Assembly: GCA_017553685.1 (NCBI GenBank)
Contig: JAFZKH010000003.1
Location: forward strand, 1 to 64,000
Direction of reading: 5' to 3'
Length of the DNA: 64,000 nt
DNA from: Bacilli bacterium
Lineage (GTDB): Bacteria > Bacillota_I > Bacilli_A > RF39 > UBA660
The first letter of the stretch is position 1. Each line of letters starts with the position of its first letter. Under the pieces are notes generated by a model. The model did not search any database, had not been told where the DNA came from, and saw only the letters and a list, made by a program, of their open reading frames with translations. This document shows positions 7,228 through 14,409 of this stretch, one piece after another. A program made the position numbers and the translations under genes.

Positions 7228-8045
7228 TCTTAAAATATATAAATACAGAGAACTATACCTAAGTGTTTATCCATAAACTACTGATTCTATCTTGCCGGAT
7301 ATACCAAACAAGACGCACGAATCAGATCATATGAATAAACTATAATAGGAATTACAAGTTCTCTGTAGTAAACTGCTGTAAAGAAATAATCTATTCCCAT
7401 TGATACAACAGTTTATGTTAGACAGGTAAAGTCAAAGTGACCAATATACTCACCATAAAACAGGTGCCTTCCTATTGGGTTCAACTCCTATCTCAAAAAT
7501 GTTCACTCAGACAAGTGCTGAGCAAACCAGGGACAGAATTACCATAACTCGCCCCATTAATATATATTTGATGGATCTAATTTCCAGCAAACATATAATG
7601 GTCTTGGACTCCAATTGTCTGTGCCATTGATATAGATATTATTCATCCATAAAGAACATAAATTAAAGTCCTAAACGAGGAATCTCCAAAGCTTAATGTA
7701 TAACCCTAAGCAACACGTCCTAAACGAATGGAGTACATCCTCTTGATACCGGAAATGATCTAAACCGACCATTTTAATCCAGCACCATAAATGAACAAGA
7801 ATACAGGTAAAATCCTGCAGTCAGGTTCTTTCAAATCGGTGATATATTATCTGTTTCAATAAATAGTCATCGATTTATACTGGTCACTTAGTCCTCCGGA
7901 ACTATTGACCTCTAAGTGGTATTCACTGGGTCTACTTCCCAGCAAGTATCTCTTAGACTAAGGGCTTAGGTTACCATAACCTATCCCATCTATATCAAGG
8001 AAGCAAGCAAATTAGATGGCTCAAAGGCCGAGCTTGTTTCACGAG
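7228..8045 (-). ncRNA. Large ornate structured noncoding RNA (candidate)
   Basis: About 815 bases have no plausible ORF, look richer in G+C than the flanks, and are dense with long-range complementary arms. These include an 11-bp pair (7244-7254 with 7357-7367), a 7-bp pair CTGATTC/GAATCAG nested inside it, a 12-bp pair with one G-U (about 7369-7380 with 7403-7414), and nested GAGGA/TCCTC, CTCCA/TGGAG and GCTTA/TAAGC helices at 7677-7742. Three copies of a CAC-stem-7-nt loop-stem-GCA hairpin occur (7504, 7569, 7924), plus two hairpins with the same AUGGU loop. G-U pairs favour the minus strand. Size and style recall GOLLD or ROOL RNAs, but I cannot assign a family. Confidence 0.6.
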
Positions 8046-8053
8046 ATATCAAT

Positions 8054-8089
8054 TTGAATTTATAGAATTAAATAATTCTATGATATAAT
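8054..8089 (+). promoter_or_regulatory. Extended -10 promoter with inverted repeat for the HTH gene
   Basis: TGaTATAAT at 8081-8089 is an extended -10 element. The inverted repeat ATAGAATT-AAAT-AATTCTAT (8062-8081) lies just upstream, between the divergent structured RNA and the HTH gene, and could be an operator. A weak TTGAAT lies at 8054-8059. Confidence 0.5.
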
Positions 8090-8136
8090 TATAGCAGTAA
8101 AGCAACCTATAAAGGTCGCAGTAAAGGAGACTTTTT

Positions 8137-8634
8137 ATGTTATTAAAAAAAAGAAAAGAAATACCAAAAGAATTACAATTAGAATTTAATAAAATACAAA
8201 AGGGGAATACTAGTGAACCCGTTATTAAATATTCTTTATCATTAGATGATGATATACTTGAAAATGCTAATAGTGATATATTATTAACAAAACTTGAACC
8301 ATCTTTTAAAGAAGTTCTATTTAATTTTATAGATAGTAAAGGATTAACAGATCCTGAAGTATATAAGAAGGCTAAAGTAGATAAAAGATTATTTTCTAAA
8401 ATAAGAAATGATGAATCTAAATATGTATCTAAAAATACTGTTATATGCTTAGGACTTGCTTTAGAACTTAATCAAGAAGACTTTGATAAGTTACTTAAGG
8501 CTAATCATGATGTATTAAGCGATAACTCTTATTTTGATATAGCTATTAAATGGTGTATTAAGAATAAGATATATGATATAGAACAAGTAAATGATATATT
8601 ATATGCTTGTAATTTAGATTTATTAACTAAATAA
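8137..8634 (+). CDS. HTH-like protein of unknown function
   Basis: A 165-residue soluble protein. The segment about 70-128 looks like a compact helical DNA-binding domain of XRE type: Glu-Val-Tyr-Lys-Lys-Ala-Lys-Val-Asp then Arg-Leu-Phe-Ser-Lys-Ile-Arg, followed by Leu-Gly-Leu-Ala-Leu-Glu-Leu. Proteins with this layout often sit beside stress or ADP-ribosylation genes, and here an ADP-ribosylglycohydrolase gene converges on it from the right. AAAGGAG precedes ATG by eight bases and a terminator follows directly. A regulatory role is inferred only. Confidence 0.6.
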   Translation: MLLKKRKEIPKELQLEFNKIQKGNTSEPVIKYSLSLDDDILENANSDILLTKLEPSFKEVLFNFIDSKGLTDPEVYKKAKVDKRLFSKIRNDESKYVSKNTVICLGLALELNQEDFDKLLKANHDVLSDNSYFDIAIKWCIKNKIYDIEQVNDILYACNLDLLTK

Positions 8635-8660
8635 AAATCTAGCAATATGCTAGATTTTTT
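8633..8660 (+). terminator. Terminator of the HTH gene
   Basis: AAATCTAGC (8635-8643) pairs with GCTAGATTT (8649-8657) and is followed by further T. Confidence 0.85.
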
Positions 8661-8722
8661 AATCCTTATATATTATTTAATATTTTAGAAATCTTTTTAA
8701 AATAATTTCTAAAATATTAAAT
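8661..8722. repeat. Dispersed palindromic repeat, copy 2
   Basis: The 18-bp arms are at 8675-8692 and 8705-8722, and the 12-base loop is identical to copy 1. It sits beyond the stop of the minus-strand ADP-ribosylglycohydrolase gene, the same relation copies 1 and 3 have to their neighbours. Confidence 0.9.
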
Positions 8723-8744
8723 CTAATAAAAAAGAATATATCAT

Positions 8745-9668
8745 CTACTTATTAATAGTTTCTTCAAATTTATTAGCTAATTCTATTAAATAATCTTTTC
8801 TTTGTAATTTATTAATCCATTTTTCAGGTATATCTTTGTATATTATACCTGCCATAGATCCTGTTATGGCTCCTATTGTATCTGTATCTCCTCCTAGATT
8901 AATAGCTCCTATAACAGCTTCTACATAATTACTTGCTTTTAATAATGTCCATAAAGAAGCTTCTAGAGTATCTACTACATATCCAGATGATTTAATATCA
9001 TCTATTTCTAAAGTATTTAAATCTTCTTTTAATATTCTTTTATATAAATCTATAGATTCTTTTGAAAAAGATGAATAATCCTCATTTTTAATAGTATTAT
9101 AGGCCTCTAATTTATCTAATCCTTTAAATAGATTAATAACATATAATACATATATATAACAGCCTAATATAGATATCTCATTTCTATGTGTTAAAGAAGA
9201 TATATTCTTAGTTAATTCTAATATATCTTTTTTATTTAGATCTTTTTTATAACAATAATATGCTACTGGTAATATTCTCATTAAAGAACCATTACCATTA
9301 GATAGAAAGCCATCTATACCTGATTCTAATGCAGGAGTACCTAATTCTATATAATTTCTTATAGCTGCTAAACAAGTTCTACCTACATCAAAAGTATAGT
9401 TATTAGCAGTAAACTTAGAATCATTTATCCAATCTCCAAAGTTTACCATTATATCATCATAGTCCCATATACCTTTATTAATAAATGAGTCCATAGTAGC
9501 TACTTCCATTGATGTATCATCAGACCATGTTCCAGCAGGACCAGCATAACTCTTTTTTAATGTAGTAATTGGAGTATCCATTAAATTAACTCTATCTACA
9601 AATTCTACAGGAACACCCATTGCATCTCCAATAGCATGTCCTATTACTGCAGATACATATTTATCCAT
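8745..9668 (-). CDS. ADP-ribosylglycohydrolase (DraG family)
   Basis: This 307-residue enzyme of the DraG/ARH family hydrolyses the bond between ADP-ribose and an acceptor, reversing ADP-ribosylation. Family marks are Gly-His-Ala-Ile-Gly-Asp-Ala-Met-Gly near the N-terminus, Ser-Asp-Asp-Thr-Ser-Met (metal-binding Asp pair), Asn-Gly-Ser-Leu-Met-Arg, and Gly-Gly-Asp-Thr-Asp-Thr with Gly-Ala near the C-terminus. All metal ligands look intact. The start is the ATG after AGGTGAT. It lies 30 bases downstream of a 530-residue unknown protein on the same strand, so the two may form an operon. No ADP-ribosyltransferase was recognised nearby. Confidence 0.92.
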   Translation of the reverse strand: MDKYVSAVIGHAIGDAMGVPVEFVDRVNLMDTPITTLKKSYAGPAGTWSDDTSMEVATMDSFINKGIWDYDDIMVNFGDWINDSKFTANNYTFDVGRTCLAAIRNYIELGTPALESGIDGFLSNGNGSLMRILPVAYYCYKKDLNKKDILELTKNISSLTHRNEISILGCYIYVLYVINLFKGLDKLEAYNTIKNEDYSSFSKESIDLYKRILKEDLNTLEIDDIKSSGYVVDTLEASLWTLLKASNYVEAVIGAINLGGDTDTIGAITGSMAGIIYKDIPEKWINKLQRKDYLIELANKFEETINK

Positions 9669-9706
9669 ATATATCACCTATAAATATAATATCATATACT
9701 CCCTTA

Positions 9707-11299
9707 TTATAGTTTTTTTATTTCTATAAATCTAGAAAATACAACAGCATGATATAATCCGTTTTCTATATAAACATTTATGGTCTCAGCATTCTTAAGT
9801 ATAACTTGTTGTTTTTCAAAAGTAATATTCTGATCAAAAATGGTTATATTATCTACTTCATCTATTCTATCTTTTTTAGAACCAATTGAATAGTCTTTTA
9901 TTAATTCATTTGGGACAAGTATATCGACATTAACATCTCTCTTAATTACTGTTGGTTTACCTTTTACAAGAGCATAAGCTATTTCATATGTAGGTAATTT
10001 TAAGTCAAATTCTTCAGGATCAAACTTGAATGTTTTATTTGTTATTCTTTGTATTTCTGATATTTTATTCATAATATTTAGACTATTATTTATTTTAATA
10101 TACTCATTTTCATCAATGTTTAACCTTCCATCTAGTTTTTTATCCATAAATACGCCCTTATTTGGAGTATTAATCAAAGTTATATGAGTACTATTATCCT
10201 GCATTAGCAAATTTAATTTATATAGTTCTTTTAATATATCAACATTAGATTCTTCTTTCTTCTTAATCCCCAAAGACATTTTAAACTCTACTCGTCCATT
10301 TTCAGAATCCTTACAATTAAATAATAATCTTATAAATAACCAATTATCATCATCTATATTATTGTATTCTAATATGTCTCCATTAATGCTTTTTTCTTTT
10401 AATAAAAGATTATCAAAACAAAGTAAAAAGTGTTTGTTATCTATGCTTAAATTCATAAGTAATTCTTGCTTTTTGTTTTTAGAAGGACCAATAAAATATC
10501 TATGTTTCATATAATTAAAAAACTTATCATTATAATCATCTATATAGCTTTCAACACTATCTGGATATACTTCTATCCATTTATTTAACATGTTAGCCTT
10601 ATAAATACTCCTCACAAATTTATCAGCATCTTTTTTATTCTTAAACCTATATTTAAAACTTTGCTTATGATTAATATAAGCATTTATATTTTTTGCATAC
10701 AGATTGGGACAAATTATACTATTAAGTCTATCAATTTTATATTCAAAATCATCTTTTAAATAAGGTGGTAATAGATCATTTAATCTATCATCTCCTTTGG
10801 ATAGTTCATCATTATTACAATTTAATACATTCATAAACTCTTCATATGTAGAATTTATAGGTAAAGAATCAAATGAAATTCTTCTCATCTTAGCTTGGGA
10901 AGAAAGTCTTTCTTTTTTATTTAAAGCAATTAATTCTAATAATGTATAAAAATATTCAACAACATCATAACTGTCTTCAAAATCATTATCTATTACAGCT
11001 CCTTTTTCAATTAGGGCATTTTTAAAAGAAATCAATTTATCATCTTCATCAAAAATCAAATCAAAGCATCTAGCAAGATTCTCTTTATCCATGTTAGATA
11101 ATACTTTTCTTGCATTCTTAGCAAATGATAGTTTACCATTCATATATCTATTGACAGTACTCGCATCAACGCTTTGAATAAATGAATCTTTATTTAATAT
11201 AACAGAATTGCTAATAATATCTTTAAAGAATATTTCTTTATTTTCATATCTTTTATCAGTAAAAGTATATAGTACACTCATAAAATCACTAAACTCCAT
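9707..11299 (-). CDS. Unknown 530-residue protein, candidate partner of DraG
   Basis: I do not recognise a family for this protein. The N-terminal 75 residues include Asp-Ala-Ser-Thr-Val-Asn-Arg-Tyr-Met-Asn-Gly-Lys, which reads like a helix-turn-helix or a winged segment. The remainder is charged with alternating helices and strands and has no signal peptide or membrane span. The start at 11,299 is used because GGAGGTG is seven bases upstream. It is divergent from the DUF4417-toxin operon and directly precedes the ADP-ribosylglycohydrolase gene. A role in phage defence or ADP-ribosyl signalling is a guess from context. Confidence 0.6.
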   Translation of the reverse strand: MEFSDFMSVLYTFTDKRYENKEIFFKDIISNSVILNKDSFIQSVDASTVNRYMNGKLSFAKNARKVLSNMDKENLARCFDLIFDEDDKLISFKNALIEKGAVIDNDFEDSYDVVEYFYTLLELIALNKKERLSSQAKMRRISFDSLPINSTYEEFMNVLNCNNDELSKGDDRLNDLLPPYLKDDFEYKIDRLNSIICPNLYAKNINAYINHKQSFKYRFKNKKDADKFVRSIYKANMLNKWIEVYPDSVESYIDDYNDKFFNYMKHRYFIGPSKNKKQELLMNLSIDNKHFLLCFDNLLLKEKSINGDILEYNNIDDDNWLFIRLLFNCKDSENGRVEFKMSLGIKKKEESNVDILKELYKLNLLMQDNSTHITLINTPNKGVFMDKKLDGRLNIDENEYIKINNSLNIMNKISEIQRITNKTFKFDPEEFDLKLPTYEIAYALVKGKPTVIKRDVNVDILVPNELIKDYSIGSKKDRIDEVDNITIFDQNITFEKQQVILKNAETINVYIENGLYHAVVFSRFIEIKKL

Positions 11300-11409
11300 A
11301 TGCATCACCTCCCAAATGGAAATTTTTGGAACATTTCTTATTGTTTCTTCTTGTATTATGTAGTTGTAGTTAGAAAGAAAAGGTCCCGTCTTCTAGTTAC
11401 AATTTCCTA

Positions 11410-11428
11410 TTATAACGCAATGTTATAA
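11410..11428. promoter_or_regulatory. Inverted repeat in the divergent promoter region
   Basis: TTATAAC (11,410-11,416) and GTTATAA (11,422-11,428) form a 7-bp inverted repeat with a 5-base spacer. It sits 30 bases before the DUF4417 gene in the spacer it shares with the divergent 530-residue gene, and is a plausible operator. Confidence 0.4.
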
Positions 11429-11460
11429 AAAGTCAAATTAGCTAAAAAGGAGGTTTGAAA

Positions 11461-12141
11461 ATGACTAAGGAAACAAGAAAAGGATGTAAGGATGTATTTA
11501 ATGCGTTTATGGTTAAAGATTGTGAATTTGAAGGGAAATATGATATTCCTATTTGTATAACTCAAAACAATGAGGTACCTACTAAACTAATAGCATATGA
11601 CTTAACTATGTCATCCACAGATTATGATGCATATGTACATTTTTATATTGATGATCAAAAATTTGATGGTCCTCAAGGAATATGGAATAAACCAGAAAAA
11701 GCACTAGAGAGACTAAAAAAATTTAAAGGTGTTATAATACCAGATTTTTCTACCTATATAGATTTTCCAGTAGCACTAAAAATTTATAATACATATAGAA
11801 TGAGAGCATTCGGTTGTTATTTATTAAAGAATGGTATAAATGTAATACATAATGTACGATGGTCAGAACCAGATTCATATGAATACTGTTTTTCTGGTAT
11901 ACCAAAACATAGCATAATATCAATTGGAACTATAGGTTGTATTAAAGAAAAAATCAATTGGGATTTCTATCAACAAGGATTAGATGAAATGATTAAAAGG
12001 CTCGAACCAAGAATTCTACTTGTATATGGAAATACTCCAGATAAATTTTTTAAAAAATATAAAGAAAGTGGTTTAACTATATACCAATATGATAGTCAAA
12101 CAAGTAAGGCTTTCAAAAAGGAGAAAAACAATGAAACCTAA
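11461..12141 (+). CDS. DUF4417 domain protein
   Basis: A 226-residue protein matching the DUF4417 pattern common on mobile elements. It has a Gly-Ile-Pro-Lys-x-Ser-Ile-x-x-Ile-Gly-Thr-x-Gly-Cys-Ile block near residue 155-170, then a Gly-Leu-Asp-Glu-Met helix and a Leu-Val-Tyr-Gly strand. Biochemical activity is unknown. AAGGAGG sits seven bases before ATG, better than the TTG two codons upstream. Its last 11 bases overlap the next gene, so it is the first cistron of a three-gene operon with the toxin-domain and immunity-like genes. Confidence 0.75.
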   Translation: MTKETRKGCKDVFNAFMVKDCEFEGKYDIPICITQNNEVPTKLIAYDLTMSSTDYDAYVHFYIDDQKFDGPQGIWNKPEKALERLKKFKGVIIPDFSTYIDFPVALKIYNTYRMRAFGCYLLKNGINVIHNVRWSEPDSYEYCFSGIPKHSIISIGTIGCIKEKINWDFYQQGLDEMIKRLEPRILLVYGNTPDKFFKKYKESGLTIYQYDSQTSKAFKKEKNNET

Positions 12142-12517
12142 TTCAGGATTACATAGTAAAACATCAGGCATAAAAAAATTAGTTTCAAATAATAAAAAAC
12201 TAATTATTAATAACATAAATAAAAACAAAATAAATAAAATACCTGAAAAGAACTCTCAAATTGACCATATTTTTAGAAAAGGTGATGGTCATATTACTTT
12301 TTCTGAAAAGAATGCTCAAAAACTGTCAAATCTAATAAATAATGAAAAAAATATAATATTAGAGAAAGACAAATATGGAAAAACGTGGTATGCTAAAATT
12401 AACAAAGATGGAACACAAACATGGGGATCAGTATATAATAATACATTAAGTGATGGTGGTATTAATTCCACACCAAGAAAAATGAATAAAGAAACAGGAT
12501 TAAACAAATTTAAATAA
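12131..12517 (+). CDS. Free-standing polymorphic-toxin C-terminal domain
   Basis: The 128-residue product has a Lys/Asn-rich N-terminal 45 residues and then a domain that resembles the C-terminal toxin domains of Rhs, CdiA and LXG proteins. Visible are His-Ile-Phe-Arg followed by Gly-Asp-Gly-His, Asp-Lys-Tyr-Gly-Lys-Thr-Trp-Tyr-Ala-Lys, Asp-Gly-Thr-Gln-Thr-Trp and Gly-Gly-Ile-Asn with a Pro, ending Glu-Thr-Gly-Leu. The two His are possible nuclease residues. Unlike its secreted relatives it lacks any export or LXG domain. AAGGAG eight bases before ATG decides the start. An immunity-like gene follows after 14 bases. Confidence 0.6.
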   Translation: MKPNSGLHSKTSGIKKLVSNNKKLIINNINKNKINKIPEKNSQIDHIFRKGDGHITFSEKNAQKLSNLINNEKNIILEKDKYGKTWYAKINKDGTQTWGSVYNNTLSDGGINSTPRKMNKETGLNKFK

Positions 12518-12531
12518 AGGAGGATAAATAT

Positions 12532-12843
12532 ATGAATTCATGGGATATTTTTAAAATATTATACTATGCTTTAGATTCAGAATGGGAAAAGAGCAAAAAT
12601 GTAGTGCTTGGTGATTTTCTTAGTGAAATGAATCCATTTATATTTGAGGGAGAGGGTTCAGCAGATCCAGTAATATATAATGAGTTTAAAAGCAAATTTA
12701 ATGAAGAATTTAATGCTACTTGTAAAATTGATGAAGGTTATTCTTTTTGCAAGAAGTATATAGAAGAATTAAATAAAACTGAAATAATAGATGCATTTAA
12801 TAATAAAAAAGTAGAAGACTGGATTAAAGCATATAAGGATTAA
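12532..12843 (+). CDS. Putative immunity protein of the toxin domain
   Basis: A 103-residue acidic helical protein with AAAGGAGG upstream. Its layout, a short helical start, then Asp-Phe-Leu-Ser-Glu-Met-Asn-Pro-Phe and Gly-Ser-Ala-Asp-Pro-x-x-Tyr-x-x-Phe, fits small immunity proteins that follow nuclease toxin domains. The direct downstream position and the acidic charge facing a basic toxin-like product support that reading. No enzyme motif is seen. Confidence 0.55.
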   Translation: MNSWDIFKILYYALDSEWEKSKNVVLGDFLSEMNPFIFEGEGSADPVIYNEFKSKFNEEFNATCKIDEGYSFCKKYIEELNKTEIIDAFNNKKVEDWIKAYKD

Positions 12844-12861
12844 TATTATATTAATATTAAA

Positions 12862-12930
12862 CTTTAATCATTATATATCATTTAATATTTTAGAAATCTT
12901 TTTAAAATAATTTCTAAAATATTAAATATA
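12862..12930. repeat. Dispersed palindromic repeat, copy 3
   Basis: Arms at 12,880-12,897 and 12,910-12,927 match copies 1 and 2 perfectly, as does the 12-base loop. Flanking bases differ slightly (TTAATCATTATATATC to the left). It lies between the toxin-immunity operon and the 3' end of the convergent Bro-N gene. Confidence 0.9.
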
Positions 12931-12947
12931 AACAAAAATAAGATAGA

Positions 12948-13775
12948 TTACTCTATCTTTTTATTTTCTTTAGAAGTTATAACTGTTTTATTTAATTTAC
13001 TTTCTAAATCATCTTTAGCTACTTTAGCAGTATTACCTCCCATTTTAGCTATTACTTTATTTTCTTCTAAACCAAAGGGTTTTAATTCTTTTGCTAGTTC
13101 TTTAGTAGCTTCTTCTCCTAGGTCAGAAAGGATTACTTCTATACGAGACATATTATCTCTTAGAGACTCTTTTTTAAGGCCTTTATAGGCCTTTAATTCT
13201 TTAGAAGTCATTCCTGTCCATTCTTTATAGATTTCATTTGTTAATATAGCATATTCTTTATTAGAATGAACTCCTCCTTCATTCCAGAGGTCTGTTAATT
13301 CTTTTCTAACTTGAATACCATCTACTCTTTTACTAATCCAGTCTTCATCATAACCTTTAGTTCTATAATAATCTATATTTCTTTGGATACCTAATGATGG
13401 ATCTATTATTTCATCTATTCTTTCTTTTCCTAAACTAGCAAGCCATAATTTAAATGGTTCTGCTTTAGGACTAGGTACGGATTCAATAAGTCTAAAGATA
13501 CCTTCCATATTAAGTGTATCAGTAGAATAATACTTTCCATCCTTCTTTGACTTAAGTTTCAGTACCCGACAATTTGTCGGGATCTCACTTTTTTCCTCCT
13601 TTATCATTCTTCTTTTTAATGTTGTCCAATAATCGCCTGGATCTTTAGATTCAACTAAAGCATCTATTACATCTACTACACTAAAATAGTAATCTTCTTT
13701 TTCTTCATCCCAAATAGTTCTAATGGGCTTATTATTAAATATTTTATTAACTAGGTACATTTTATCTAAGTTCAT
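12948..13775 (-). CDS. Bro-N / DinD-like protein
   Basis: A 275-residue protein with an N-terminal Bro-N domain (about residues 10-115): Trp-Asp-Glu-Glu then Tyr-Phe-Ser-Val-Val-Asp-Val-Ile and Pro-Ser-Pro-Lys-Ala-Glu-Pro-Phe-Lys-x-Trp-Leu. The C-terminal part resembles DNA-damage-inducible protein D, with Arg-Lys-Glu-Leu-Thr-Asp-x-Trp and the Asn-Glu-Ile-Tyr-x-x-Trp-Thr-Gly segment. Such proteins are DNA-binding antirepressors or SOS-linked factors on mobile elements. AAGGAA precedes ATG. The upstream region is the palindrome cluster, so its promoter must lie within or beyond those hairpins. Confidence 0.82.
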   Translation of the reverse strand: MNLDKMYLVNKIFNNKPIRTIWDEEKEDYYFSVVDVIDALVESKDPGDYWTTLKRRMIKEEKSEIPTNCRVLKLKSKKDGKYYSTDTLNMEGIFRLIESVPSPKAEPFKLWLASLGKERIDEIIDPSLGIQRNIDYYRTKGYDEDWISKRVDGIQVRKELTDLWNEGGVHSNKEYAILTNEIYKEWTGMTSKELKAYKGLKKESLRDNMSRIEVILSDLGEEATKELAKELKPFGLEENKVIAKMGGNTAKVAKDDLESKLNKTVITSKENKKIE

Positions 13776-13799
13776 ATTTATTCCTTTCTTAACACTATA

Positions 13800-13990
13800 A
13801 AAGAGCGCCTATATAATATATACGCTCTTTATTAGATATGTACCTTTATTCAGTTGTCTAGTAATACTAGACAACTCAAAGACATCTTCTTTTTTAATTA
13901 TTTAATATATTAAATAATTCAGTTGGCTACATTTTGTAGCCAACTTAAATATTATTCTCTGTATAGTTTAAATCGGCGGAATTCCGCCGA
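13800..13990. repeat. Cluster of five perfect hairpins
   Basis: Five inverted repeats follow one another: AAAGAGCG/CGCTCTTT (13,800-13,830), AGTTGTCTAG/CTAGACAACT (13,852-13,876), a 24-bp perfect palindrome (13,896-13,919), AGTTGGCTAC/GTAGCCAACT (13,921-13,945) and an 18-bp GC-rich palindrome TCGGCGGAATTCCGCCGA (13,973-13,990). The second and fourth share AGTTG-N-CTA-N with compensatory changes at both variable positions. No gene is seen in this interval. Confidence 0.85.
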
Positions 13991-14029
13991 ATTAGAAATA
14001 TAATTCACCTTTTATTAGATATGTACCTT
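13828..14029. repeat. 19-bp perfect direct repeats flanking a hairpin cluster
   Basis: TTTATTAGATATGTACCTT occurs at 13,828-13,846 and again at 14,011-14,029. The two copies bracket four of the five hairpins. They may be a target-site duplication, an att pair or a local duplication. No ORF lies between them. Confidence 0.8.
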
Positions 14030-14061
14030 CTTATATAAGTTTTATTTAATATTTTGGACAT

Positions 14062-14088
14062 AAAAAAACCATGTATAAACATGGTTTT
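14062..14088 (-). terminator. Terminator of spoVG
   Basis: AAAACCATG (14,065-14,073) pairs with CATGGTTTT (14,080-14,088); on the minus strand it ends in a T-run. It lies four bases past the spoVG stop. Confidence 0.85.
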
Positions 14089-14092
14089 ATAA

Positions 14093-14365
14093 TTATTCTT
14101 CAGTTCCTTCTTCTGCTTTGTCGTATTCTTCTAAAATAGCTTTTTCAATCATTTCTCTTCCTTCTTGAGAAATTGGATGAACTATATCTCTGTATCCACC
14201 AGTAGCAGTCTTTCTACTTGGCATAGCAACAAATAATCCGTTGTCTCCTGAAATAATTCTGATATCATGAATAGCAATTAAATCATCAAGTAATACAGAT
14301 GCTATTCCTTTCATTCTTGACCCTTCTTTTTCAATCTTCTTAACATTAACTGATGTAACCTTCAT
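14093..14365 (-). CDS. spoVG: SpoVG family regulator
   Basis: A 90-residue SpoVG protein, a small nucleic-acid-binding global regulator conserved in Firmicutes. It starts Met-Lys-Val-Thr and carries the family blocks Gly-Ile-Ala-Ser-Val-Leu-Leu-Asp-Asp, Ile-Ala-Ile-His-Asp-Ile-Arg-Ile-Ile and Gly-Leu-Phe-Val-Ala-Met-Pro-Ser-Arg-Lys, with His-Pro-Ile after it. Length is typical. GGAGG precedes ATG. It is the first core gene after the accessory block and is transcribed alone. Confidence 0.96.
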   Translation of the reverse strand: MKVTSVNVKKIEKEGSRMKGIASVLLDDLIAIHDIRIISGDNGLFVAMPSRKTATGGYRDIVHPISQEGREMIEKAILEEYDKAEEGTEE

Positions 14366-14409
14366 TTTACCCTCCTCTAGTTTATGCTACTTTAATTATA
14401 ATATATATT

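Noticed and set aside
7451-7500. tRNA gene suggested by GGGTTCAACTCC
   Set aside because: No acceptor stem or anticodon arm can be placed around this T-arm-like string.
7228-8045. Group I or group II intron
   Set aside because: No reverse transcriptase or homing endonuclease, and no domain V or conserved P-Q-R-S core was recognised.
7228-8045. Structured RNA transcribed from the plus strand
   Set aside because: A few helices gain G-U pairs on the plus strand (7836-7880, 7911-7956), but the repeated modules, the AUGGU hairpins, the T-run terminator and the embedded ORFs favour the minus strand.
13800-14029. CRISPR array
   Set aside because: The hairpins differ in sequence and spacing, only two share a core, and no cas gene is seen.
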